In this document: positions 54,298-63,134 of the stretch, piece after piece
How the letters are laid out: every line of letters begins with the position of its first letter
Position numbering within the stretch: position 1 is the first letter of the stretch
NCBI RefSeq assembly: GCF_019343475.1
Contig: NZ_CP072453.1
Location: forward strand, 1,550,001-1,614,000
Direction of reading: 5' to 3'
Length of the DNA: 64,000 nucleotides
From: Providencia sp. R33
GTDB taxonomy: Bacteria; Pseudomonadota; Gammaproteobacteria; Enterobacterales; Enterobacteriaceae
Notes under the pieces: model-generated
Told to the model about the DNA's origin: nothing
Seen by the model: only the letters and a program-made list of their open reading frames with translations
The model's database searches: none
Position numbers and translations under genes: made by a program

Positions 54298-54481
54298 ATT
54301 TTGTTTGTTTTTCAATGGGTGGGAGGAGTTTTTTAGCCTGTTCAATTAAGGTTTCAATAACCGTAAGAGGAATGTTCGGTTCAAAACAAGTTAGTGTAAA
54401 TTGATGAGTAACATCAGAGTAAAAAACCTCTGCAAGTTGTAATGCAGGGCTAGTATTTGCTACGGTTAATTCAAGATACAT
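54296..54481 (-). CDS. Small hypothetical protein in the ahpF island, 61 aa
   Basis: The 61-residue protein (MYLELTVANTSPALQLAEVFY..., ending LIEQAKKLLPP plus a polar tail) has a strand-rich first half and one C-terminal helix. I do not recognise the family. It lies between the left repeat and the Ntn hydrolase gene, is divergent from the latter, and ends in a terminator hairpin; these favour a real gene. It could be a regulator or partner of the neighbouring cargo, but nothing in the sequence shows this. Confidence 0.5.
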   Translation of the reverse strand: MYLELTVANTSPALQLAEVFYSDVTHQFTLTCFEPNIPLTVIETLIEQAKKLLPPIEKQTK

Positions 54482-54628
54482 ACCGTCTCTAACTATGTCG
54501 CTGCCTCTTGATAATTCGTATTCGATACCATCAAAAAATCAATTATCATTAAAAATATAACTAGATTAACAATAGTATATTCTATGATATTATTTAGTTA
54601 ACATAATATATCAAGATGAACATTATAT

Positions 54629-55489
54629 ATGACAACATTAATTAGTTGGATTACTTACGATCAAAATAGCCCAGCATCCTTATACATAGCAAGTGATAGT
54701 AGATTTAGTTGGAATGAATCTACTTATTGGGATTCTGGACGAAAAGTGTATCTCTCTAATAAATATCCCGATATTTTTGGGTTTTGTGGAGACGTTGTAT
54801 TTTGCTCTCAAGTAATTTCCCAAGTTGTTTCATATATAGATACTTGCGATATATTCAAAGATAATACAGGAAGTGATTCTAGATTCGAACTTGTTTATAA
54901 TTTAATCAAGCGAAGTTTTGGTCATTACCCAACTATTTTTGCTTTAGAGAGTTTTCAAATTTTATATGGAACCAGAGAAAAAAAGGGAGAGTTTCATGTT
55001 TATGTTGTTGAATGGAGTAAAACAAAACCAACCAATCAACGATGGAGTAACAGAAAACTACAATTACCCTCTAAAACAGGTTTAATTGGTTGCTTCGGCT
55101 CAGGTTCTACCCATTATACCCAGCATTATAATGGTGTTTATATGAACTCTGATATTGGGGGATATAGTCGTTCCTATTACATTTCCCTGTACAGCCATAT
55201 TAATTCGGGCCACGATCCTAGGACTGGTGGATCTATCCAACTAGCGGGCTTATTTAATAAACACGGTGCGATAGCTCACGGAGTAATCAATGACGGTAAG
55301 CGATATTTATATGGAATGGAAGTTGACCCACATGAAAAAATTAATAATATTAGGTGGGTAAATGAAAGATTTGAAAATTGTGATGGTAATAACATTAAAA
55401 GATATGAATATGCACAAATTCAACCTTTGCCGCATAATTTAAACAATCCACTGGGTAAAAGCACTAGAAAAATACTTTTACCCAGGTAG
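54629..55489 (+). CDS. Proteasome-beta-like Ntn hydrolase, prophage-island cargo
   Basis: The 286-residue protein begins Met-Thr-Thr, so Thr2 becomes N-terminal after Met removal. LYIASDSRFSW (Asp23) matches the proteasome Asp17 region, GRKVYLSNK (Lys39) the Lys33 region, GFCGD the Gly-rich loop and CFGSGS the later Ser-Gly-Ser loop. This is the Thr/Asp/Lys set of proteasome beta and HslV peptidases. About 80 C-terminal residues are extra. There is no partner ATPase. The gene is AT-rich and stands alone in a phage remnant. Its last 11 bases overlap a tRNA-like sequence on the other strand. Role unknown; an anti-phage or anti-plasmid function is speculation. Confidence 0.75.
   Translation: MTTLISWITYDQNSPASLYIASDSRFSWNESTYWDSGRKVYLSNKYPDIFGFCGDVVFCSQVISQVVSYIDTCDIFKDNTGSDSRFELVYNLIKRSFGHYPTIFALESFQILYGTREKKGEFHVYVVEWSKTKPTNQRWSNRKLQLPSKTGLIGCFGSGSTHYTQHYNGVYMNSDIGGYSRSYYISLYSHINSGHDPRTGGSIQLAGLFNKHGAIAHGVINDGKRYLYGMEVDPHEKINNIRWVNERFENCDGNNIKRYEYAQIQPLPHNLNNPLGKSTRKILLPR
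55451..55485. repeat. 11-bp inverted repeat at the 3' end of the Ntn hydrolase gene
   Basis: CTGGGTAAAAG and CTTTTACCCAG are exact complements 13 bp apart. The right arm is also the 3' acceptor end of the tRNA-like sequence on the minus strand. Confidence 0.6.
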
Positions 55490-55550
55490 GGATTGCACCT
55501 ACGACCTCCCCTACGTAAATAGAGGTGCTCTACGACTGAGCTACTGGGGG
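55479..55550 (-). tRNA. Degenerate tRNA-like sequence, nearest to tRNA-Val (TAC)
   Basis: The 72-nt minus-strand sequence folds as a cloverleaf: acceptor CCCCCAG/CTGGGTA (two mismatches at the end), D-arm GCTC-AGTCGTA-GAGC, anticodon stem CCTCT/AGGGG with an 8-nt loop containing T-TAC-G, variable AGGTC, and T-arm GTAGG-TGCAATC-CCTAC. Non-canonical T-loop, oversized anticodon loop, acceptor mismatches and absence of an encoded CCA suggest a pseudo-tRNA of phage origin. GAGCACCTC matches enterobacterial tRNA-Val. Confidence 0.45.
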
Positions 55551-55771
55551 TTTGACAAAGCTTAATATATATTGAGAAATTAAAACTGTCAATATAATAA
55601 GTGAATTCATAAGCTTAATAACTTTTGATGAACAAATTCGTAGGTTACAAATCTAATGCAAATAAGTAAAATTTAGATTCAACTAGAATTTATAAATTGA
55701 GATATACTACTAATAATACTCAAAATTATTAACAGTCACAGTCTAAAAAATCACAATATTATTAAACTCCA

Positions 55772-56065
55772 TCAAAACATCTCCACCTGTTTCTCACCCC
55801 GATGTGATCTAGGTAACTCATCCATCGGGATTTCAAAGCCTTCTGGCAGTTCTTGGGGGATAGTTTTTGTGAGATAAATCTCCACTGAGGTTATTGTCGT
55901 AAAAGAACAGCCGCACAGCAAATTTTGGCATTGGTGATAGCTTCTACGGGTTTCACTGCTCAGGGATTTACTGGTTTTGGTATAAGTCACAGCGCCACAC
56001 TTTGGACAATTGAACGCCATTTTATAGCCTTGGATTATGGGTATGCCTGACGTTATTATAATCAA
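55772..56065 (-). CDS. ogr: Ogr/Delta-like phage late-gene activator (zinc finger)
   Basis: The core from MAFNCPKCGAVTYTKTSKSLSSETRRSYHQCQNLLCGCSFTTITSVE is the P2 Ogr/P4 Delta zinc finger with four Cys (CPKC and C...CGC). That Met is residue 16, a likely start at about 56020; the longer frame adds fifteen residues. Ogr activates late-gene promoters of P2-type phages through RNA polymerase alpha. It directly follows the gpD fragment, as in P2, where D-ogr-att is the end of the late region. Confidence 0.87.
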   Translation of the reverse strand: MIIITSGIPIIQGYKMAFNCPKCGAVTYTKTSKSLSSETRRSYHQCQNLLCGCSFTTITSVEIYLTKTIPQELPEGFEIPMDELPRSHRGEKQVEMF

Positions 56066-56692
56066 TTATGTTTCGTTTTGCTCGTCATCCGTCATCTCAA
56101 TATCTTTGATTTTTATCTCAAGTTCTAAATGGGTAATAAACCCGCCGCCATCAACCGTATGAACAACTATACTTATCACCCACTGGTGACTATCAATGGT
56201 CGGTTTAAAACCAGTTACCGTGACGGGCATTTCAGGATAAAGGTCTGCGCGCCCCTCGGCTAAGGTGATATTAAATTCTGCTACGCCCCTTTGTAATTTT
56301 GACCATTTGGCCGCGGCGGCTCGCTTGGCTGATTGCTCGTTTTTAAAGGTTTGTCGCATCACAAAAACATTCCCCTCTACGCCCTCGATGTAATCGCCCT
56401 CTTTTTTGCTCGACTTCTCTTTTTTAGGTTTTTGCTGGCGTTTAAGATTGGTTTTCTTTTGTTTGCCGTAGTTCAAATCTAGCCAATAGGCTTGTACGCC
56501 AGTGTACGCTTGCCGGTCAGCCAATCGGAAATAATGCCTATCCCCACTTTCCCGCATGAGGGTAATGACGGACAATGGCTTGCCGCTTTGCGTGACTCCC
56601 TGATTAGGCAAAATAAATAACAGACTGCCATTTTTAATGGTGGCTATCGCGCCGAGCATTTCAGCCATAGCGCGCCATAAAAACTCAATCAA
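56066..56692 (-). pseudogene. D: C-terminal fragment of P2 gpD-like late control/tail protein, fused to a P-loop fragment
   Basis: From AEMLGAIATIKNGSLLFILP through YTGVQAYWLDLNYGKQKKT to GFKPTIDSHQWVISIVVHTVDGGGFITHLELEIK this is the second half of the phage late control D/tail protein (P2 gpD, about 390 residues in full). The N-terminal half is missing. Upstream the frame stays open and reads EICGEPDSGKSTLIEFLWR, a Walker A P-loop in the style of phage/satellite primase-helicases, joined in frame at WRAM. The chimera starts at the edge of the right repeat, so it is a deletion product and probably not functional. Confidence 0.8.
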
Positions 56693-56732
56693 CGTACTTT
56701 TACCAGAATCAGGCTCACCGCAAATTTCTTTT

Positions 56733-56853
56733 AAAAAAAGGCACTCGCCCCGAGTGCCTTTTGACTACAACTCACTGAATATAAAGTAAATTACACCTAT
56801 TCAGCGGTTCTGGTACTTGTGCGGATTAGGTAATCAAAGGCGCTAAGTGCGGC
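56733..56853. repeat. Right 121-bp direct repeat, containing the 3' end of ahpF
   Basis: This is the partner of 54075-54195, 2658 bp away, with one synonymous difference. It contains the terminator and last codons of the intact ahpF gene. The two copies bound the island and look like its attachment-site duplication. Confidence 0.85.
56735..56765 (-). terminator. ahpF terminator
   Basis: The stem AAGGCACTCG/CGAGTGCCTT with a 2- to 4-nt centre is followed in the minus direction by a run of seven T residues. A second copy lies in the left repeat. Confidence 0.75.
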
Positions 56854-58371
56854 TTTGGCCCCTTCTCCGGCTGAAATGATAATTTGCTTGTAAGGGACTG
56901 TTGTGCAGTCACCTGCGGCAAAAATGCCTTTTACGCTGGTTTCATTACGTGCATCAATTTCAATTTCGCCCATGCGGTTTCTTGCGACAGTGTCACCTAA
57001 CCAATTGGTATTTGGCAATAAACCGATTTGTACGAATGCACCTGCAACCTCTAAAGAATGCACACTTTCATCTGTACGATCTTTATATTCAAGGCTAGTC
57101 ATTTTGCTACCATCACCTTTAACTTCAAGGGTTTGTGCATTCACAATAATATCGACATTTTTCAGGCTACGTGCTTTTTGCTGTAACACAGAATCGGCTT
57201 TTAGCTCTGGAGCAAATTCAAGTACCGTTACATGGTCAACCACACCCGCTAAATCAATCGCGGCTTCAATACCTGAGTTACCACCACCAATAACCGCAAC
57301 GCGTTTGCCTTTAAATAATGGGCCGTCACAGTGTGGGCAGAATGTCACCCCTTTGGTACGATACTCTTGTTCGCCCGGAACGCCCATGTTTCTCCAGCGC
57401 GCACCTGTCGAAATGATAATACTGCGGGATTTTAAAATACCACCAGAAACGGTTTCGATTTGGTGTAAACCACCGACTTCAGCAGCAGGGATCAGTTTCG
57501 CCACTGATTGACCATCAATAACATCAACATCATAGCTATCAACGTGGTTTTTCAACGCGCCCGCAAAAATGGCACCTTCCGTTTTGATAACAGAAATATA
57601 GTTTTCAATATCAACCGTATCCATCACTTGGCCGCCAAAGCGTTCACCGATAACACCAGTGCGGATACCTTTACGTGCAGTGTAAATTGCTGCGGATGCC
57701 CCCGCAGGTCCACTACCAATGACTAATACTTCAAAAGGTTCGCGCTCCGTCAATGACTTAGCAGCACGCGCATCGGCATTGGTATCAACCTTGCTGACAA
57801 TTTCACTTAATGTCATGCGGCCTTGGCCAAATTCTTTACCATTTAAGTAAACCGCAGGAACCCCCATCACATTACGCTCATCAATTTCATGTTGGAAAAG
57901 CGCGCCGTCAATTGCAGTATGGCTGACATTAGGGTTTAAAACTGCCATTAAGTTTAATGCCTGAACAACATCCGGGCAGTTATGGCAAGATAATGAATAA
58001 TACGTTTCGAACTGGAACTCGCCTTCGAGGCCTTTTACTTGATCCAGTAACTCTTGCGCTTCTTTTGATGGGTGACCACCAATTTGTAATAATGCCAGCA
58101 CCAAAGAGGTAAATTCGTGTCCCAGTGGCGACCCTGCAAAACGCAAGCCGCTATCAACACCTGGGTTAGTAATTAAAAATGATGGCGTTCTTATCGCACT
58201 ATTGCGTTCTTCACGCACACTCACTTTGTCAGACAGCGATGCAATTTGGTCGAGCAATTGCTTAATTTCGTTTGATTTTTGGCTGTCGTCTAAATTGGCA
58301 ACTAATTCAACGGGTTTAGTTAAACGTTCTAAATAGGCTTTTAATTGGGCCTGTAAATTGTTGTCGAGCAT
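56797..58371 (-). CDS. ahpF: Alkyl hydroperoxide reductase subunit F
   Basis: From the ATG at 58371 (AGGGGA upstream) the protein has 524 residues (E. coli 521). It has the N-terminal double thioredoxin-like region with SCHNCPDVV, a FAD Rossmann motif VIGSGPAGASAAIYTARKG, the redox-active CPHCDGP and the NAD motif AVIGGGNSGIEAAIDLAG. It transfers electrons from NADH to AhpC. The last codons lie in the right repeat, so the gene was kept intact when an element inserted at its 3' end. It is downstream of ahpC on the same strand. Confidence 0.95.
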   Translation of the reverse strand: MLDNNLQAQLKAYLERLTKPVELVANLDDSQKSNEIKQLLDQIASLSDKVSVREERNSAIRTPSFLITNPGVDSGLRFAGSPLGHEFTSLVLALLQIGGHPSKEAQELLDQVKGLEGEFQFETYYSLSCHNCPDVVQALNLMAVLNPNVSHTAIDGALFQHEIDERNVMGVPAVYLNGKEFGQGRMTLSEIVSKVDTNADARAAKSLTEREPFEVLVIGSGPAGASAAIYTARKGIRTGVIGERFGGQVMDTVDIENYISVIKTEGAIFAGALKNHVDSYDVDVIDGQSVAKLIPAAEVGGLHQIETVSGGILKSRSIIISTGARWRNMGVPGEQEYRTKGVTFCPHCDGPLFKGKRVAVIGGGNSGIEAAIDLAGVVDHVTVLEFAPELKADSVLQQKARSLKNVDIIVNAQTLEVKGDGSKMTSLEYKDRTDESVHSLEVAGAFVQIGLLPNTNWLGDTVARNRMGEIEIDARNETSVKGIFAAGDCTTVPYKQIIISAGEGAKAALSAFDYLIRTSTRTAE

Positions 58372-58497
58372 GTAATCCCCTTTAATTTTAATCATAAAAT
58401 CGGGTACATATACCCGTCATACTGCAAGTTACAGGCAAGGCATCATTGCACTAAACGCCTGTAACTCGAGTCATCTAATAATCAATCAAAAGATTAA

Positions 58498-59061
58498 TTA
58501 GATTTTGCCGACTAAATCTAAAGATGGAGACAATGTTGCATCACCTTCTTTCCATTTAGCTGGGCAAACTTCACCTGGGTGGCTTGCAACGTATTGAGCA
58601 GCTTTCACTTTACGCAGTAAATCTGCTGCATCACGGCCGATACCTTCAGCAGTGATTTCAATCGCTTGGATGATACCTTGTGGGTCAACGACGAATGTAC
58701 CACGGTCTGCTAAACCTTCAGCTTCACGCATATTTTCAAAGTTACGTGTTAATGCGCCTGTTGGGTCACCGATCATTGCATATTTAATTTTACCGATAGT
58801 GTCTGAGCTTGCGTGCCATGCTTTATGGGTAAAATGTGTGTCGGTAGAAACAGAAAAAATTTCAACACCTAATTTTTGGAATTCTTCGTAATGGTCTGCA
58901 ACGTCACCCAGTTCAGTTGGGCAAACAAACGTAAAGTCAGCTGGATAGAAGAAGAAAACACTCCATTTACCTGCAACGTCTTTTTCAGAAACTTCGATGA
59001 ATTTGCCGTCTTTAAATGCTTGGTTAGTAAATGGTTTGATTTGAGTATTAATTAATGACAT
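58498..59061 (-). CDS. ahpC: Alkyl hydroperoxide reductase subunit C (peroxiredoxin)
   Basis: The 187-residue 2-Cys peroxiredoxin has the peroxidatic Cys47 in FTFVCPTEL and the resolving Cys in HPGEVCPAKWKEG. It reduces H2O2 and organic peroxides and is regenerated by AhpF, encoded about 125 bp downstream on the same strand. The ATG follows AGGAG. An OxyR-type site lies 58 bp upstream. Confidence 0.96.
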   Translation of the reverse strand: MSLINTQIKPFTNQAFKDGKFIEVSEKDVAGKWSVFFFYPADFTFVCPTELGDVADHYEEFQKLGVEIFSVSTDTHFTHKAWHASSDTIGKIKYAMIGDPTGALTRNFENMREAEGLADRGTFVVDPQGIIQAIEITAEGIGRDAADLLRKVKAAQYVASHPGEVCPAKWKEGDATLSPSLDLVGKI

Positions 59062-59118
59062 ATGATGTTCTCCTGTTTGGTTGCCTATTAAGTTACTGTT
59101 TTGCAGTGACTTAATCCA

Positions 59119-59155
59119 ATCAGTACGCGCTATCGATTTGATAGGTACAATCTAA
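59119..59155 (-). promoter_or_regulatory. OxyR-like binding site upstream of ahpC
   Basis: The 37-bp stretch has two 15-bp elements (ATCAGTACGCGCTAT and ATAGGTACAATCTAA) separated by exactly seven bases, as in the OxyR consensus ATAG-n-T-nnn-A-n-CTAT repeated with a 7-bp gap. The second element is near perfect; the first keeps seven of ten positions. Induction of ahpCF by peroxide fits. Confidence 0.65.
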
Positions 59156-59247
59156 TCATTTATTAATAATTGATAGGTGATGCATTAAAACGCTTACTGA
59201 GATATTCAGCAAGCGTTTTATTTTTAAGAGTGCAATTTAGGAAGGTA

Positions 59248-60378
59248 TTAAGCCATTGTGGCAATGGTTTTGCGAAAACGAATTAAGGCGAGTGTAAAGA
59301 ACACGCTTCCGATGACCAGTAAAATTGCAAACTGGGACCAAACAATCTGGAAACCTGCTCCGCGATACAAAATAGCCTGTGCAAGGCTCACAAAATGGGT
59401 TGTCGGCATCGTTAACATAATATCTTGCACTAATTGCGGCATACTTTCCCGCGCCGTCATCCCACCAGAAAGCATATTCAATGGCAATAATACTAAAATC
59501 ATTAATAACCCAAACTGTGGCATTGAACGGGCGATTGTCCCCATAAAAATACCTATAGATGTTGTCGCAAAAAGACTTAATGCAACACCACACATAAAGA
59601 GCAAAATCGAGCCTTCGATAGGGACTTGCAACAGTGTTTTCACCACCAGCATCAATGAAACTCCTGAAGCAATCAGCACCACCAATCCCATTGACCATAT
59701 TTTAGACATCATGATCTCAAAAGGCGTCAATGGCATCACCATTAGGTGCTCAACCGTGCCATGCTCTCGTTCACGGATCAACGCTGCCCCCGTTAAAACA
59801 ATCGATAACATGGTGATATTATTGATAATTGCCATCACTGAACCAAACCACGATTGAGTTAGATTAGGGTTAAAACGCATCCGCACTTCCAAATCAACGG
59901 GTAGGCTCGCATTACTGCGATATTTTGCTAAGAACTCATTAACCTCACCAAGGGTAATATTTTGAATATAGCTGTTCCCTAAAAACGCTTGGCTCATACG
60001 AGTTGCGTCAATATTCACTTGAATTTCAGGGCTCCTCCCTGCCAAAACATCACGTTGAAAATTGGGCGGAATATCTAAGGCGAAAGTATATGACCCTCGA
60101 TTGAGCAAGCCATCGATTTGGTCAGGTGTGATATCCGCAGGTGGTAAAAAGTAAGGGGCATAAAAGCTATTGATAATACGGTTAGATAACTGTGATTTAT
60201 CTTGGTCTGCAATAGCAATCGGCGCATTGTGCAATGAGCCTGGCGTTACCGTTGCAGATGAGTAAATCGAAACAGTAAAGGCGAAAACAATCAACGCCAG
60301 CATCGCTTTATCACGCCCTAGACTCCGTAACTCTTTGACACCTAAATTAAAGATATTTTGGATTTTACGTATCATCAT
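59248..60378 (-). CDS. yhhJ: ABC transporter permease YhhJ
   Basis: The 376-residue ABC2-type permease has one N-terminal helix, a long periplasmic domain (about 45-170) and five to six C-terminal helices with GAALIREREHGTVEHLMVMPLTPFEIMMSKIW and the LPLNMLSGGMTARESMPQLVQ stretch. It matches YhhJ, the partner of RbbA and YhiI. Its ATG overlaps the rbbA stop region, so the three genes form one operon. An envelope efflux role is likely. Confidence 0.9.
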   Translation of the reverse strand: MMIRKIQNIFNLGVKELRSLGRDKAMLALIVFAFTVSIYSSATVTPGSLHNAPIAIADQDKSQLSNRIINSFYAPYFLPPADITPDQIDGLLNRGSYTFALDIPPNFQRDVLAGRSPEIQVNIDATRMSQAFLGNSYIQNITLGEVNEFLAKYRSNASLPVDLEVRMRFNPNLTQSWFGSVMAIINNITMLSIVLTGAALIREREHGTVEHLMVMPLTPFEIMMSKIWSMGLVVLIASGVSLMLVVKTLLQVPIEGSILLFMCGVALSLFATTSIGIFMGTIARSMPQFGLLMILVLLPLNMLSGGMTARESMPQLVQDIMLTMPTTHFVSLAQAILYRGAGFQIVWSQFAILLVIGSVFFTLALIRFRKTIATMA

Positions 60379-63134
60379 TAGGACTCCTGTTTTTTCAGGA
60401 ACAACACGCTCAGCCCGATGACGAGAGGAACCGTAATCAACAACGGGATAAATGATGCCTGTAAATCAAACAAGTTAAGGCCTTTGGAGAAAGTCCCTCG
60501 CGTAATAGTGAGAAAATGTGAGGTTGGATAAACCATACCCACCCAACGCCCCATTCCCTCTAATGAAGACACTGGGTCAATCATTCCAGAAAACTGAGTT
60601 GCGGGGATTAATGTGATGATCGATGTACCAAAAATGGCTGCAATCTGGCTTTTCATAAAGCAAGAAATCAACAAGCCAATCCCTGTCGCAATACTAACGT
60701 ACAAAAATGCAGCCAAGGTTAGCGTTAAAAAGCTGCCTTTAAATTCCACACCAAAAATATACACCGACAAAATACAAAGCAGTACGAAGTTAAACATCCC
60801 TAATAGAATATAGGGGAGCTGTTTACCCAGTAAAAACTCTAATTTGGTGATCGGGGTGACATAAAGGTTAATGATTGAACCGAGCTCTTTTTCACGTACC
60901 ACGCTTAGTGCACTTAACATGGCTGGGATCATCATTAATAACAATGGGATAACAGCAGGTACAATCGCGGGTAAGCTGCGTACATCTGGATTATAACGGT
61001 ACCGTGTTTCTATATCGATAGCAGGCATACCTGCTACGCCTACAGGTTGGCGTGCTGCCATGGTACTCAACCATGCGAGGTGCATCGCTTGTACATAACC
61101 ACGAACTGTCTCTGCGCGGTTTGGCATCGCGCCATCTATCCAAACACCGATTTTTACATTATTACCACGGGCAATATCTCGAGCAAAATTCGGTGGTATT
61201 TCAATCGCAACCGTAATTTGCCCGCTGCGCATGCCCTCTTCGAGTGCGTCATAATCTTGAAGAGGAGGCTGTTCAATAAAATAACGGGAACCTGCAAGGT
61301 TTAACGTATAACCTTGGCTTAGGCCTGTCTGGTCACGGTCTAACACAGAAAAACGTAAATTTTCAACATCCATACTGATCCCGTAGCCCATAATGAACAT
61401 CAGGATCACCGTACCAAGTAAAGCAAGCGTCGAACGAACGGGGTCGCGCCGTAATTCCATCCCTTCACGAATGGAATAGCTGAATAAGCGACGTAAACTA
61501 AAGCGTTTTTTCAATGCTTCCGTGGCTTGTTCTTTGAGTTCAGGGTCAACATGGAACTCAGGTGCAGTTTCTGTTCCTTGCCCTGCATCACCGACTGCAT
61601 CTTGTAAATAAGCAATGAACGTTTCTTCAAGTGTCGCCAAACCTCGCTTTTTGGTGAGGTTTGCAGGGGTATCGCAATCAAGCACTTTACCTGCGTGCAT
61701 TAGCGATATACGGTCACAACGCTCTGCTTCGTTCATAAAGTGCGTGGAGATAAAAATTGTGACACCGTCACGTCTCGATAAATCCACCATCAAATTCCAA
61801 AACATGTCTCTGGCAACAGGGTCAACTCCTGATGTAGGCTCATCCAGTATTAACATTTCTGGTTCGTGGATTACGGCAACCGCTAAGGATAAGCGCTGAC
61901 GTATACCTAATGGTAAATCATCAGGCATAGTATCCCTGACTTCATCAAGCTCAAACCGTTGGCACATGTCATCAACACGACGCGCAATTTTGTCTTCTGG
62001 AATATGGAACAGTTTTGCGTGTAGCACCAGGTTTTGCTCCACACTCAGTTCGCTGTACAGGGAAAACGCTTGTGACATATACCCAACACGTTTACGTGTT
62101 TCGATATCCTTCGGGTCAATCTCCTGCCCAAATAGCCACGCCTGACCTTCACTGGCCTGCAACAACCCGGTCAGCATCTTCATGGTTGTTGATTTACCAC
62201 ATCCATTTGAACCTAAGAAACCAAAAATCTCCCCTTTTGGAATTTTAAAATTCACGTGATCAACAGCAACGAAGTTACCAAAGCGCATGGTTAAATCCTG
62301 CGCTTCAATCGCGATAACGTCATCTTTCGAGGTGTCTCTCGGCGGGATGATGACTTTTTTGTGACCACTGCGTTTTTCTTCTGGCAGTAACTCGATAAAG
62401 GCCGCTTCGAGATCATCACATTGTGTTTGGGCTTTTAACTCCGAAGCATGGCCTGTAGCTAGCACTTTTCCATCATCCATCGCCACTAGCCAATCAAACC
62501 GCTCCGCTTCTTCCATGTAGGCAGTTGCTACTAATACGCTCATATTAGTTTGACGCAGGCGAATACGATCAATTAAGTCCCAAAATTGGGCGCGGGATAG
62601 CGGGTCAACCCCTGTGGTCGGCTCATCAAGAATTAATAAATCAGGATCATGGATTAATGCACAACATAGCCCGAGTTTTTGTTTCATCCCACCAGATAAC
62701 TTGCCTGCAGGTCGGTCTTTAAATGGTGCTAAACCCGTGCTTTCGAGCAAATCCTGAATGCGGTACTCCCTTTCTGCCTTTGATTGCCCAAATAAGCGCC
62801 CAAAAAAGTCCACGTTTTCATAAACCGATAACGTATGGTAGAGGTTTTTACCGAGCCCTTGCGGCATGTAGGCAATGCGTGGGCATACTGCACGACGGTG
62901 ATCAACATCATTCATATCACCATCAAGTACAATCACATTCCCTTGCTGAATAGCCCGCGCTCCCGCTATTAATGAAATTAAGCTGGATTTCCCCACGCCA
63001 TCTGGCCCTATCAACCCCACCATCTTGCGAGCTGGAATCGAAAGCACAATGTCATCCAATGCACAATTTTCACCATAATGCTGGCTGACATGCTGTATAT
63101 CAATGATCACATCATCCATCAGTTTATTGGTCAT
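60378..63134 (-). CDS. rbbA: RbbA: fused ABC ATPase-ATPase-permease, ribosome-associated ATPase
   Basis: The 918-residue protein has ATPase 1 (Walker A GPDGVGKSS, signature LSGGMKQ, Walker B LLILDEPTTGVD), ATPase 2 (GSNGCGKST, divergent signature LPLGIRQ, LILDEPTSGVD), and a C-terminal ABC2 permease (about 550-918) with VREKELGSIINLYVTPITKLEFLLGKQLPY. E. coli RbbA has the same order; a ribosome-linked ATPase activity has been reported, while the genetic context is of a drug-type exporter. It overlaps the HlyD gene by four bases. Confidence 0.93.
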   Translation of the reverse strand: MTNKLMDDVIIDIQHVSQHYGENCALDDIVLSIPARKMVGLIGPDGVGKSSLISLIAGARAIQQGNVIVLDGDMNDVDHRRAVCPRIAYMPQGLGKNLYHTLSVYENVDFFGRLFGQSKAEREYRIQDLLESTGLAPFKDRPAGKLSGGMKQKLGLCCALIHDPDLLILDEPTTGVDPLSRAQFWDLIDRIRLRQTNMSVLVATAYMEEAERFDWLVAMDDGKVLATGHASELKAQTQCDDLEAAFIELLPEEKRSGHKKVIIPPRDTSKDDVIAIEAQDLTMRFGNFVAVDHVNFKIPKGEIFGFLGSNGCGKSTTMKMLTGLLQASEGQAWLFGQEIDPKDIETRKRVGYMSQAFSLYSELSVEQNLVLHAKLFHIPEDKIARRVDDMCQRFELDEVRDTMPDDLPLGIRQRLSLAVAVIHEPEMLILDEPTSGVDPVARDMFWNLMVDLSRRDGVTIFISTHFMNEAERCDRISLMHAGKVLDCDTPANLTKKRGLATLEETFIAYLQDAVGDAGQGTETAPEFHVDPELKEQATEALKKRFSLRRLFSYSIREGMELRRDPVRSTLALLGTVILMFIMGYGISMDVENLRFSVLDRDQTGLSQGYTLNLAGSRYFIEQPPLQDYDALEEGMRSGQITVAIEIPPNFARDIARGNNVKIGVWIDGAMPNRAETVRGYVQAMHLAWLSTMAARQPVGVAGMPAIDIETRYRYNPDVRSLPAIVPAVIPLLLMMIPAMLSALSVVREKELGSIINLYVTPITKLEFLLGKQLPYILLGMFNFVLLCILSVYIFGVEFKGSFLTLTLAAFLYVSIATGIGLLISCFMKSQIAAIFGTSIITLIPATQFSGMIDPVSSLEGMGRWVGMVYPTSHFLTITRGTFSKGLNLFDLQASFIPLLITVPLVIGLSVLFLKKQES

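Noticed and set aside
54075..56853. Transposon or insertion sequence explanation for the direct repeats
   Set aside because: No transposase or terminal inverted repeats; the 121-bp repeats correspond to a gene 3' end, which fits site-specific integration better.
56903..57511. 202-codon plus-strand frame opposite ahpF
   Set aside because: Antisense shadow of ahpF; composition unlike a protein and no start signal.
59237..59698. 153-codon frame on the minus strand near yhhJ
   Set aside because: It is an out-of-frame reading of yhhJ, which has clear ABC2 permease motifs.
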